Shown: piece by piece, positions 33,701-40,088 of the stretch
Layout: the number at the start of each line of letters is the position of its first letter
Numbering within the stretch: the first letter of the stretch is position 1
Source of the DNA: an uncultured Verrucomicrobiales bacterium
GTDB lineage: Bacteria > Verrucomicrobiota > Verrucomicrobiia > Verrucomicrobiales > Akkermansiaceae
Reading direction: 5' to 3'
Length of the DNA stretch: 44,532 bases
Assembly (NCBI GenBank): GCA_937905985.1
Contig: CALCWC010000055.1
Span: 1-44,532, forward strand
Translations under genes and position numbers: made by a program
The notes under the pieces: generated by a model
What the model was told of the DNA's origin: nothing
The model's input: only the letters and a program-made list of their open reading frames with translations
The model's database searches: none

Positions 33701-33896
33701 GCGTGGGCTGGACGGCCTGGAAAGTGATGTTTTGAGAGGCAGTGTACGTGTTGCCGGAAGTGCGGTTGTACCTCTCTGTGAACGGTATGTTCGTATCCGT
33801 GATATCGTTGGCGTGTGCATTGTACACACCGGATGTAACGGCGATGACGGCAGCGATGAGGCTGGCGCGCAGTCTGACTGGTAGATGTAATTTCAT
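27723..33896 (-). CDS. Giant autotransporter with parallel beta-helix passenger
   Basis: A 2057-residue type V secretion protein. It has a signal peptide (1-29, ASLIAAVIAVTSGVYNAHA), a long Asp/Gly/Thr/Val-rich passenger of beta-strand repeats, and a C-terminal barrel of about 300 residues (from HDHIQALRGNFQALAAG). The barrel ends in alternating residues and a final SVGVKFAF, with the terminal Phe needed for outer-membrane assembly. Residues about 940-1180 hold 11-13 repeats of about 19 residues patterned as I.GD.N.L.A...V.V.G. There are almost no cysteines in the passenger. It is likely surface displayed, as adhesin or mucin binder; no enzyme domain was found. It is divergent from the integrase gene; two terminators follow. 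Confidence 0.93.
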   Translation of the reverse strand: MKLHLPVRLRASLIAAVIAVTSGVYNAHANDITDTNIPFTERYNRTSGNTYTASQNITFQAVQPTQGLYASFISGDTTLTAGQSLIFYNHFGANSTDLQPEQEKQYDGLLDIVADDIQVVSGGYSVVLEDVSITDNIPVAGTRQTAVGGMSDLVVLNGDVSSLTDAEKKTLHAEELINTPNVTARENSEVSMGALVGSGNFGAYGNGTDVSSVDADSIGTTDTRFGNVSAANTELNVAGDVYATTLVAVRSDVNLDGKADLIGLDLDVDSSLTAKKDIDAGDTTGHVSVYGSVESTEGNVHLIHGNKSDKDGLHEGASVKAAEKAIIEDIHAVLAEVEGTKGVIIANGSLVEGSTITAGDSEAEPAVLADVIISDSTLQEYTDAEGVVTKNTVNATDDVVIKDGAVVDGSVINADDSVIVTGAGSELSGIVDVNAGDKIVVKNDATLDIDGGEDSDASVIAEALKLVDAADDTATISNAGIALNTALISDEQTLVLNHDTGTIGAVVEANDGAPEVNGASLVIDEASELEIGTFYSQDSEDPTTAEHYFGNAEVKGGSTVDVTAPSYIKNYTESGEDTLTTFQDTTSIINASITGPAKTVAQADSHIGHLSLADEGVLSLVNGTEGDAHGYIANITPGAEGTINVVDGYLNTPELDEEGLTLGLNGGVVTLKPVRASQGATVSSETRANPHVLVKSITDAADTGAAETLGVSTIRTRVHQYVFNPGEEKTYDTYTYYYVARFNGTLDDGTEVTAGQLVKRTDTATTYTLANGETVYNGVVEAAFLSENDSLLLDRLDQPTLDENEELQHIIGDNYTVLETGQICTYVDTITYYDGIYEGSERHRDGIASLTVKEDVSANKTHIRVYEIAHRDGTADLNSGIVDIQGDLSGSEDIFIADKEISIGSMSGQDNLIVSLTDDVTIGDIGTDENASSNNTIKGINVTTGDIYGDLNELEAEETITTGNITGDTNSLTATNISTVNITGDGNELTASEDIHTFDITGDENILTAGGGVDSGVVQGNSNQLSGNEEVCVDGVIGDDNVLTSQDGRVLVRGNIEGDTNTLDAYTDVQVDGSVIGDGNWLGAQTGDVQVDKDVIGDSNTLYALEGDVHVHGNLQGDANTLISVSGDSVDVYGTISGEGNELSAQSGSLFIGGIDGTNTIATAQKTAHVGALSGEGTQLLAYANGLSKDDTAISIDEFNAQDSSVGIATFSSDEYGYASGNGSIYIGTMSAVDGAVDEDACNYITSPNSYVEIGALNASNAYTEVDAATWIYMGYGSEGLDTASNMELYAQVLDVGSEEGLVLTDSTINTPQAIEGTSLTLNGDSVAATAGVYLDNLTLGDNAILRAMEAQITDTLTLDGTRVTFDVTKVDTTTLVLRNNADLAASRVGAENLVVEDSTFTLTSIDGIQSLKIDHSKGTIKQALDGLSGDVEIVDDSELYMTDDLGTTAAISVVDSTVEVSGITAGEGLNAQGSTVTAKNTIDIQGGESSISNSVVAAKVVNVDGVVNAGEKALIMGHITGDGSINKTGGDALVIADADSNVNINVQDASTLKLANGTKVGSVDMGDAAATLQIGEADRVDTVQAASLALSKNTALSLDMDMDKNTIDKVDAPVADLDGVTLTLNAMGDESKVADQSRLAFVTGTVTGEANEDVISNLQTLNAYADGNSIVFSKNFRSVASLNQNQRNTSAALADLEDHMEVSGEMADVMDALHHTRSAEETRAALDNLGGVGLAAITKMATDDEHDHIQALRGNFQALAAGIDYRYDEQGNRIAGLQSSAISAAVTGGTTSVGASDGSPKYSRNSIGALVTGVHAFSRDWVGGLSLGYTRSDGDCGTVSMKSDALYLDAALIRRTKWTTHTATLGMGHFDIKEDRAINAGSGNHAYTSSAHGGTSATLVELSYEAVVTIAKKEQHAFAGVFQTDLVFGQFDTFTESGAGTAGIRASYDDVASVNFGIGGRYTYNWGSATNPGYFNVEALFVANAGDRDAVVKNTFVAGGQTFEQRGPDAGACGLRLNAGVLIPAGKQWGVFGNVTSEFRQDQSSVSGSVGVKFAF
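30400..31080 (-). repeat. Coding repeats: ~19-residue beta-helix units
   Basis: Successive units such as ITGDTNSLTATNISTVN, ITGDGNELTASEDIHTFD, VIGDDNVLTSQDGRVLVRG and VIGDGNWLGAQTGDVQVDK share G-D/E-x-N-x-L at a fixed place. The unit length of 18-21 residues fits one turn of a parallel beta-helix, with the Asn stacking as a ladder. DNA copies have diverged, so recent slippage is not evident. Confidence 0.75.
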
Positions 33897-33982
33897 AATG
33901 TTGTTTTTTGGGGTTGTCTGTTTGGGGGAGGCCTTGCGTGAACCTGCCCAGGGGTGCTCCGGAAAATTTCCGTCTGCACGTG

Positions 33983-34013
33983 AATAATACCGCTTTACAA
34001 AAGCGGTATTATT
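33983..34013. repeat. Perfect 14-bp palindrome between autotransporter and integrase
   Basis: AATAATACCGCTTT (33983-33996), loop ACA, and the exact complement AAAGCGGTATTATT (34000-34013). It overlaps the expected start site of the autotransporter promoter, a common place for a repressor. TTTACAAAAGCG from it recurs in inverted orientation at 34251-34262. It could also be a recombination site. Confidence 0.85.
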
Positions 34014-34042
34014 TTATATACTAAACAAGTGCCACGCTACAA
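34013..34042 (-). promoter_or_regulatory. Possible promoter of the autotransporter gene
   Basis: On minus: TTGTAG (34042-34037), 18-nt spacer, TATAAA (34018-34013). The leader would be about 110 nt without a Shine-Dalgarno sequence. Support is modest because the region is AT-rich and other pairs are possible. Confidence 0.4.
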
Positions 34043-34243
34043 ATGTTCAATAGATGACGGAAAATGCCGCGCCCGCGCCCTTTCTGCGTTGTATAACGAT
34101 GCATGCTGTTTCGGTGCTGCGTGGGGATTTGATGCACTGTTTCAGTATAAACGATGCTGCAAACCGCTGATTCCTTCGGGAAAGGGAGGAAAGGAAAAAT
34201 GGGCTGTTTTGGGAAAAAAATGAAAAAAAAACGAAAAGTGGGG

Positions 34244-34271
34244 TTGACTACGCTTTTGTAAACCGTATGGA
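34244..34271 (+). promoter_or_regulatory. Possible integrase promoter region with inverted 12-mer
   Basis: TTGACT (34244-34249), then CGCTTTTGTAAA (34251-34262), the inverse of part of the palindrome at 33983. The only -10-like hexamer, TATGGA (34266-34271), covers the annotated ATG itself, so the real start may be downstream or another promoter may be used. Confidence 0.4.
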
Positions 34272-35352
34272 CTTGCGAGACACAGATGTAGCAATTTATT
34301 TGTTGGAAGGGCGCGGTGTCAAACCGAGCGAGGCTGCACGCCTTATTCTCAACGGGTTGGATGAGCTTGACTGCCGGGAAACGTCAGCCGGGGAACGGCT
34401 GCGGCTTTTGGGAAAATGCCTGCGGGAAGGCATCCGCCTGCACCGGGAGAGCGGGAAGAGCATAGCCTTTGGGGAAGCGGTGCAGCAGACGCTGGACAGC
34501 AAGGCGGGGCAGTCTCCGCGCACGGTGCAGGACTTCCGGCAGTGCATGAACCGTCTGATGGAGAGCGTGGAGGGCTTGCGTGAAAGGCCGCTGAACCGAA
34601 TCGGCACGCAGCATTGCACGGAAATCCTGGAGGCGGGGTTCCCCAGCGAATCGCGGCGGCACAAGGCGCGGGCGTGCCTGTCCGTGCTGTTCCAGACGGG
34701 GATTCGGCGGGGTTGGTGCAAGGAAAACCCGGTGAAGGGCACCGTGGCGCCGCGCATACGGGAAAAGACCATCGTCCCGCTGCGACCGGAGGAAATCGAG
34801 CGCCTGCTGCAAGTGAGCCGGCGCGTGCAGCACCGCAGCTGCCGCCCCGCGGTGGCGCTCATGCTCTACACGGGCGTGCGCCCGCAGGAGGTGACGCGGC
34901 TCACGTACGCATGCATCGACACCGAGAGCGCGGAGCTGACGGTGCCGCCGCGGCATTCCAAGACGGGCGGCGGGCGCAGCATACCTCTCTGCCCAAGCCT
35001 GCGCGCCATCCTGGAAGAGCAGGGGCCCTGCGCGCCGGAGCAGCGCATCTGCCCGCCCAACTGGATCAACCGCTGGAAGGAGCTGCGGCGTGACGCCGGG
35101 TTCACGGAATGGCAGCAGGATGTGCTGCGCCACACCTTCGCCAGCTATTTTGCCAAGGCATACCGCGATTTGCCCACGCTGCAGCTCTACATGGGCCATC
35201 GTGACGTCAGCCTGCTGCTCACGCGCTATGTGAACCTGCAGGGCATCAGCCGTGATGCCGCGCTGCGCTTCTTCGGGGAGGGAAGCCGAACGCGCCGAGT
35301 GTACCGGGACACTCGGCGCGGCGGAGTCGGCATGGTGCCGCTGGTGGGCTGA
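34267..35352 (+). CDS. Tyrosine recombinase / site-specific integrase
   Basis: A 361-residue recombinase. The N-terminal SAM-like core-binding domain (about 60-165) precedes a catalytic domain with R205 (TGVRPQEVT), K232 (SKTGGGRS), R288 (DVLRHTFASY), H311 (YMGHRD) and the nucleophile Y321 (TRYVN). The HxxR histidine is replaced by D285. The extra N-terminal 60 residues and the C-terminal tail after the palindrome at 35291 are unusual. It may invert or integrate DNA nearby; no att sites or cargo are certain. It is divergent from the autotransporter and converges on the GH84 gene with 4 nt between. ATG 34267 is the best upstream start, but promoter boxes overlap it. Confidence 0.85.
   Translation: MDLRDTDVAIYLLEGRGVKPSEAARLILNGLDELDCRETSAGERLRLLGKCLREGIRLHRESGKSIAFGEAVQQTLDSKAGQSPRTVQDFRQCMNRLMESVEGLRERPLNRIGTQHCTEILEAGFPSESRRHKARACLSVLFQTGIRRGWCKENPVKGTVAPRIREKTIVPLRPEEIERLLQVSRRVQHRSCRPAVALMLYTGVRPQEVTRLTYACIDTESAELTVPPRHSKTGGGRSIPLCPSLRAILEEQGPCAPEQRICPPNWINRWKELRRDAGFTEWQQDVLRHTFASYFAKAYRDLPTLQLYMGHRDVSLLLTRYVNLQGISRDAALRFFGEGSRTRRVYRDTRRGGVGMVPLVG
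35291..35320. repeat. 12-bp perfect palindrome in the 3' end of the integrase gene
   Basis: CGCGCCGAGTGT and ACACTCGGCGCG around ACCGGG. No T run follows on either strand. It might stop transcription between the converging integrase and GH84 genes, or be a protein-binding site. Confidence 0.7.
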
Positions 35353-35356
35353 GGTA

Positions 35357-38242
35357 TCAGCGGAAGATGACCTCGTTGACGACCTTGTCCTTCTGGGAGG
35401 CGGCCTTGATCGTGATGTGCTTCTTGCCCGGCTGCAGCTGGTAGATGCGCACGGGGCCTTTCACCTTGGGAGCGCCGGCGGCGCCTTCAACGGTGATGTC
35501 GCCCGTGCCGATGACCAGCAGTTCCTTGGCCTTGGCCGGCACGGCCAGGCGCGTGTTGAGCGGCAGGCGCGAGAGGTCGAACGCGGAGCAGATGTCGCAG
35601 TCCGTCAGGGAATCCGGGTTGGTGCGGGGATCGTCCGGTGCCATGTCCAGCTTGAACATGTCCAGCTTGATATCCTGTGTGGAATTGCCGGCATTGGTGA
35701 GGCGCAGGCCGGAGACGGGCTCCTTGGGCATGCCGTTCTGGCGGATGACGAGCATGCCGCCCTGGCGGTTGGGCTTGACGGCGACGTACTTGCCGTCGGC
35801 GGTGCGGAGCTCCACCTTGGCCCACTTGTCCACATCCGGGTTGTTGAGGGTGATTTCCAGCCAGGTGGCCACCTGCGGGGTGGCCAGCTCAAAGCAGATG
35901 GACTGCCCGGGAGCAATCTGGGCAACCTCAAAGATGCGGTTGATGCCCACGGACTTCTCATCGCGGTAGGCGGAGGCGGCTGCCAGGCCGGGGATGTTGG
36001 TCTTCACCACGGTGCCGGGGCGGCGGTTGACGGTGAACTCGCAGACGGAAAGCCAGTTGGGCGCGGCCTGGAGCGCGCGGTAGCGCACATAGCGGGCGTG
36101 CACGGGCTTTTCGTTCACCACGTTCACGCTGGCACCCTCCGTGGGGGAACCCAGGGGCTTCCAATCCTTGTTGTCCAGCGAGTACTCCATCTGGCCCTGG
36201 GGGATGAAGTCCTTGGCGTAGCGGCCGCCCATCTGCAGGCAGACTGTGCGGATATCCACCGCGCCGCCGCAGTCCAGACCAATCCAGTCGCCCACCTTCT
36301 GCTGGGCGCCGGAGTGCCAGAGGGTCTTGGGGTCGCCGTCGGCCACGTTCTTGGCATCCTTCTGGGCATCACCCACGCTGCTGGTGAAGACGGGCCTGCA
36401 GGCGTCGCCGTTCGTACCGGCGAGCTGGCTGTAGACGCGAGCGTTGACGAAGTTGATGGTCTCCTTGATGGCGGGGGTCATGGCGTAGGCGGCCACCTCG
36501 ATTCCGGTGGTGGTGCCGACGCTGCCGTTCTTCCAACAAGTGCGCTCCATGCTGTTGATGCGCTCCATGCGGTTGCCCGCGTACAGCAGGCTCTCCAGCG
36601 CGGAAGCGGCCTCCTTCTCGGAGAGGGCACCGATGATGCGCGCACCGGCCTGCCCGGTCAGCTGGAAGGCCTCCAGCCACGGGGCAATGTCCTTCTGCAG
36701 GGATTCAATGCCCTTGGCGTGGCGCAGCTCCTTGCCGGCCTCGTTGATGGCGGCGAACTCCTCCAGCAGCTTCTTGGCCTTGGCGGCATCAGGCTTGCCC
36801 GCCGCCACGGATTCCGTGTACGCCTTGGCATCGTCCGCAATGCCGGCGGATTCCTCGCGGAAGTAGCCGTGGTTGTTGGGCAGCAGGTAGGAGTTGTGGT
36901 GGCAGAACACCTGCATGGCGTCCGCGCAGCTCGGGTACAGGCGGTCGATGCCCTGGTGCCAGGAGTTCTCCGAATCGAACCCGCAGATGTTCCAAGTGTA
37001 GTCCGCCACGCCGAAGAGGCCCACCTTGCTGGCTTCCGCGCGCTCCATGGGGTTGGCCACAAAGCCGGTCATCTCCTCGCGCATCTTGGGTTCCTGGCCG
37101 TTGCCGTATGTGCGGCCCATGGAAAGGCGGCTGGACTTGAAATCCGAGCACGGCCAGTTCCACCAGATGAAGGTGGGGCGGCCCAGCGCCTGGTGCACCC
37201 ACTCCTGACCGGAGAGCGTGATGTCGTGCACCACGGTGTCGCCCGTCCACATCACATGGATGGCCTTGTCCAGCCCGCTGCCGAGCGCGCCGAGGAACTG
37301 CGGGTTGGTCCAGCTGCGGTTGTAGCCCGTGGGGCACATGACGAGCTCCTGGTTCACATCCTTGTGCGTGCGGATGAATTTTTCCAGGATGTAGTTGCAG
37401 AGCTGCACCTGGCGCTCCGGCTTGCAGATCTCGCCGCCGGAGTCGTCCACCAGCACGGCGAAATCGCGCACGCCCAAATCATAGAGCTGCTGGAGCTTGG
37501 CGCACAGGCCCTGCAGCTGCTTCTCACCGCCGTTGTCGTTCCAGTTCACGGTGTTGGCGGGGTGGATGCCCCAGACGAAGCGCACGTGGTTCTTGCGCGC
37601 GCAGGCAATCTGCTGCTTCAGCTCCGCTGCCTTGTCTGCGGGGTACAGCTCATAGCAGCCGCCGCCGTGGTGGTAGGGGTCGTCCTTGGGCGCGTACAGG
37701 TAGAAGTTCATCTTGTTGCGGCCGTAGAACGCGAACTGCGACATGCGGGCCTCGCCGCCCCACGGGATGCCGTAGTAGCCCTCCACCGTGCCGCGGTACG
37801 CCAAATCCGGCCAGTCGATGATGGTGCCGCAGGGCAGCTCGCCCAGCTTCGCCACCTCCTCGAGACTCTTGTCCGGGAACGGGTCTTTCTGCGCGTCCTT
37901 GGCGCCGGGAACATCCTTCAACAGCTGGGAAACGGTCTGCTTGGCGTAGTACAGGCCCAGCTCGTCCAGCTCGGAGGACCACGGCTGTCCATGCACGAAC
38001 ACCTCCAGCTTGCCGGGGGTGATGCGCAAGGCGTACGAGCCTTCCTTGGCGGGCAGGTTGGAGCTGGGGTCGTCCTTCCCACGTTCGTTGCTGGTGATGG
38101 GGAAGATGACCACCTCGGTTACGCGTGTGTAGTCCGTACCCAGTTCGCACTTCTGCGGGGTGGGGTAGACGGGGCTCACGGCGGCGGGCGCGGCGGTGGC
38201 CAGCGCTCCCAACAGGGTTATTACGGCGAATGCTGCTTTCAT
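35357..38242 (-). CDS. Secreted GH84 beta-N-acetylglucosaminidase with F5/8-type C domain
   Basis: A 961-residue glycosidase, probably acting on mucin or other glycans carrying N-acetylglucosamine. A signal peptide (1-20) precedes a GH20b-like domain (about 22-140) and the GH84 catalytic barrel, opening YRGTVEGYYGIPWGGEAR (149-166). The catalytic pair is D266-D267 in FAVLVDDSGG, used for substrate-assisted catalysis in this family. A helical domain follows, then a discoidin/F5-8C-type module (about 630-730, DPKTLWHSGAQQ..WIGLDCGG) and a C-terminal beta region. ATG 38242 begins the signal peptide; the frame upstream is a shadow of xerD. The -10 box is 11 nt before the start. Confidence 0.94.
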   Translation of the reverse strand: MKAAFAVITLLGALATAAPAAVSPVYPTPQKCELGTDYTRVTEVVIFPITSNERGKDDPSSNLPAKEGSYALRITPGKLEVFVHGQPWSSELDELGLYYAKQTVSQLLKDVPGAKDAQKDPFPDKSLEEVAKLGELPCGTIIDWPDLAYRGTVEGYYGIPWGGEARMSQFAFYGRNKMNFYLYAPKDDPYHHGGGCYELYPADKAAELKQQIACARKNHVRFVWGIHPANTVNWNDNGGEKQLQGLCAKLQQLYDLGVRDFAVLVDDSGGEICKPERQVQLCNYILEKFIRTHKDVNQELVMCPTGYNRSWTNPQFLGALGSGLDKAIHVMWTGDTVVHDITLSGQEWVHQALGRPTFIWWNWPCSDFKSSRLSMGRTYGNGQEPKMREEMTGFVANPMERAEASKVGLFGVADYTWNICGFDSENSWHQGIDRLYPSCADAMQVFCHHNSYLLPNNHGYFREESAGIADDAKAYTESVAAGKPDAAKAKKLLEEFAAINEAGKELRHAKGIESLQKDIAPWLEAFQLTGQAGARIIGALSEKEAASALESLLYAGNRMERINSMERTCWKNGSVGTTTGIEVAAYAMTPAIKETINFVNARVYSQLAGTNGDACRPVFTSSVGDAQKDAKNVADGDPKTLWHSGAQQKVGDWIGLDCGGAVDIRTVCLQMGGRYAKDFIPQGQMEYSLDNKDWKPLGSPTEGASVNVVNEKPVHARYVRYRALQAAPNWLSVCEFTVNRRPGTVVKTNIPGLAAASAYRDEKSVGINRIFEVAQIAPGQSICFELATPQVATWLEITLNNPDVDKWAKVELRTADGKYVAVKPNRQGGMLVIRQNGMPKEPVSGLRLTNAGNSTQDIKLDMFKLDMAPDDPRTNPDSLTDCDICSAFDLSRLPLNTRLAVPAKAKELLVIGTGDITVEGAAGAPKVKGPVRIYQLQPGKKHITIKAASQKDKVVNEVIFR

Positions 38243-38253
38243 ACTTGCCGCGT

Positions 38254-38282
38254 ATTCTACCAAAACGGGGCGCGCGCCGCAA
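38254..38282 (-). promoter_or_regulatory. Promoter of the GH84 gene
   Basis: On minus: TTGCGG (38282-38277), 17-nt spacer, TAGAAT (38259-38254). A leader of about 5 nt is expected. Confidence 0.65.
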
Positions 38283-38304
38283 GTAAGACTTGCGCGGGCA
38301 CCAC

Positions 38305-39216
38305 CTACTTCTTCCCTCGCGGGTGGAAGGAGCGGTGGAGGTTCACCAGGCGCTTTTGCTCCACGTGGGTGTAGATTTGGGTGGTGGCGAGGTCGGCGTG
38401 GCCGAGCATGTCCTGGATGACGCGGAGATCCGCGCCGTTCTCCAGCAGGTGGGTGGCGAAGGAGTGGCGCATGATGTGCGGGTAGACGTTTTCCGGCAGG
38501 CCCGCCGCGGCGGCGCGCGCCTTGATGATTTGGCGTATGCGCTCGCGCGTGAGTTGCCCGCCGCGGTTGGAGAGGAACAGCACATCCGTGCGCTTTCCCT
38601 GGCGAGCAAGCTTGGCGCGGCCTTCCCGCAGGTAGTTGCGCAGGGCGTCCGCCGCCACGCCGCCCAGCGGCACATAGCGCGTCTTGTCTCCCTTGCCCGT
38701 GATGCGCAGGAACATCTCGTCCCAGTCGATTTGGTTCGCACGCAGGGAAACAAGCTCGCTGACGCGCAGGCCGCTGCCGTAGAGCATCTCCAGCATGGCG
38801 CGGTCTCGTGCGCCGAAGGGGATGTCCGCGGGGTCGATGCTTTCCAGCAGCTTGCTCACATGCTCCGCGGTGAGGGTTTCCGGGATGGTGCGGCGGATGC
38901 CGCCGGCCACCAGCAGGGCGGCGGGGTTTTCCGGCAGCGTTTTGGTGGAGGCCAGGTAGCGGAAGAAAATGCGCAGGTGTACCATGGCCACGCGGCAGGA
39001 GGAGGCGGCCAGTCCATCCGCTCGCATGGAGCGGTGGTAGGCCGCCAGCAGGGGCTCTGTGAGCTGCTCCGGCGTGAGGTTTTGCTTGCCGCACCATTCC
39101 GCCAGGCGCGTGAGACTGCGCCGCACGGACATGCGGTAGTTGGCGCTCAACCCGCGTTCCGCCGCCAGATGCAGCAGGAATTCCTCAATCAGGGCGGGGA
39201 AGGGGCGCGTGGGCAT
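38305..39216 (-). CDS. xerD: XerC/XerD-type tyrosine recombinase
   Basis: A 303-residue recombinase of the usual length for chromosome-dimer resolution at dif. The N-terminal core-binding domain (FPALIEEFLLHLAAERGLSANY) precedes the catalytic domain with SGLRVSEL, the lysine in GKGDKTRYVPLG, HIMRHSFATHLL, MLGHADLATTQIY and the tyrosine of IYTHV. All six family residues are present, in contrast to the integrase at 34267. XerC and XerD cannot be told apart by eye; XerD is slightly favoured. It starts 9 nt after the stop of the lipoprotein gene, so it is the second gene of that operon; the GH84 gene follows with its own promoter. Confidence 0.9.
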   Translation of the reverse strand: MPTRPFPALIEEFLLHLAAERGLSANYRMSVRRSLTRLAEWCGKQNLTPEQLTEPLLAAYHRSMRADGLAASSCRVAMVHLRIFFRYLASTKTLPENPAALLVAGGIRRTIPETLTAEHVSKLLESIDPADIPFGARDRAMLEMLYGSGLRVSELVSLRANQIDWDEMFLRITGKGDKTRYVPLGGVAADALRNYLREGRAKLARQGKRTDVLFLSNRGGQLTRERIRQIIKARAAAAGLPENVYPHIMRHSFATHLLENGADLRVIQDMLGHADLATTQIYTHVEQKRLVNLHRSFHPRGKK

Positions 39217-39225
39217 GCCGGAGTG

Positions 39226-39969
39226 TTACATGGGCACGTTGGACTCCGGAAGGTCCGGGATGTCGTCTGGCGAGGGCAGGGGGGGCTGTCCCGCCTCCTG
39301 CTCCGGCTTGGGTTCGGGCAGGGCATTGTCCTTGGCGGGCTGCTGGTCTTCGCCCCCGCCCATCATGGCGCGCTTGCGAGCCTCGAAGGCATCGCCCTTC
39401 TCGGAAGTCTTGGTGGCCACCACCACGGTGCGTCCGGCGGAGTTGGTCATGAGCTTCTGGTTCTGGTCCAGCTCAATGGGCTGGCCCTGCACGGCGGATT
39501 CCTCAGGGAAGAGCGTGCCGGCGCCTACGGGCATCGGCATGCCGTCGGCTCCCACCTCCGGGAGCAGGCCTTTCTGCACCAGGTGCTGCGGGTTCACCAA
39601 GTCCGTCTCGCGGATGTAGCCCTTGCTGCCGTCGTCAAGCTCCACATAGTAGTACATGCCCTCGCAGACCACAATCTTGGCCTTGTCCGCGCTCACCATG
39701 CCGCCGCTGGTTTCCTTGTCGATATCCGGATTGCGGCGGAAGACGAAGACCTTGCCGCCCTGCACGTCCAGTTGCTCGCCGGGCTTGTAGGTGCCGTCCT
39801 TCACGCGCTTGGCGCGCTCGGCGGCGCGGGCCGCGCGCATCCCCGGAGGGTCGCTGGGGGAGTCTGCCTGCAGATAGGTGGGCGTGGCCACTATCTTGCC
39901 GGTGCTTTTGCAGCTGGGCAGGGTGAACAGGCAGAGACACAGGGATGCGATGACGATGCAGGGCTTCAT
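39226..39969 (-). CDS. Hypothetical lipoprotein with proline-rich C-terminus
   Basis: A 247-residue lipoprotein: MKPCIVIASLCLCLFTLPSC ends in a lipobox (LPSC) followed by KSTGK. A beta-rich middle (KVFVFRRNP, KIVVCEGMYYYVELDDGSKGYIRETDLV) resembles a small SH3-like domain. The C-terminal 60 residues are Pro/Glu/Asp-rich (EPKPEQEAGQPPLPSPDDIPD) and probably disordered. No known family was recognised. ATG 39969 is 7 nt from a -10 box (39977-39982), pointing to leaderless translation; the 12 upstream codons are excluded. It is cotranscribed with the Xer recombinase, 9 nt downstream. Possibly an envelope anchor or cell-wall-associated factor; this is a guess. Confidence 0.75.
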   Translation of the reverse strand: MKPCIVIASLCLCLFTLPSCKSTGKIVATPTYLQADSPSDPPGMRAARAAERAKRVKDGTYKPGEQLDVQGGKVFVFRRNPDIDKETSGGMVSADKAKIVVCEGMYYYVELDDGSKGYIRETDLVNPQHLVQKGLLPEVGADGMPMPVGAGTLFPEESAVQGQPIELDQNQKLMTNSAGRTVVVATKTSEKGDAFEARKRAMMGGGEDQQPAKDNALPEPKPEQEAGQPPLPSPDDIPDLPESNVPM

Positions 39970-39976
39970 ACGCGCT

Positions 39977-40005
39977 ATCCTACCCCGCAACCGCTCTTGA
40001 TGCAA
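39977..40005 (-). promoter_or_regulatory. Promoter of the lipoprotein-xerD operon
   Basis: On minus: TTGCAT (40005-40000), 17-nt spacer, TAGGAT (39982-39977). The ATG follows after 7 nt. Confidence 0.65.
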
Positions 40006-40049
40006 GCCGTTTTTCCGTCACGCGCCTGCCGTGCCCGGAACAAGACTTC

Positions 40050-40077
40050 TTGACAACCCGCTGCGGGCTGGTACGCT
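40050..40077 (+). promoter_or_regulatory. Promoter of IdeS-like protease B
   Basis: TTGACA (40050-40055), 16-nt spacer, TACGCT (40072-40077). ATG 40089 is 11 nt downstream. GGGAGAG (40080-40086) precedes the start but would lie at the transcript's very 5' end. Confidence 0.55.
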
Positions 40078-40088
40078 ATGGGAGAGCA

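Noticed and set aside
35252..38374. 1040-residue plus-strand open frame
   Set aside because: It is the complement of the GH84 gene; its composition (His, Val, Gly, Leu rich, no domain) is typical of an antisense shadow in GC-rich DNA.
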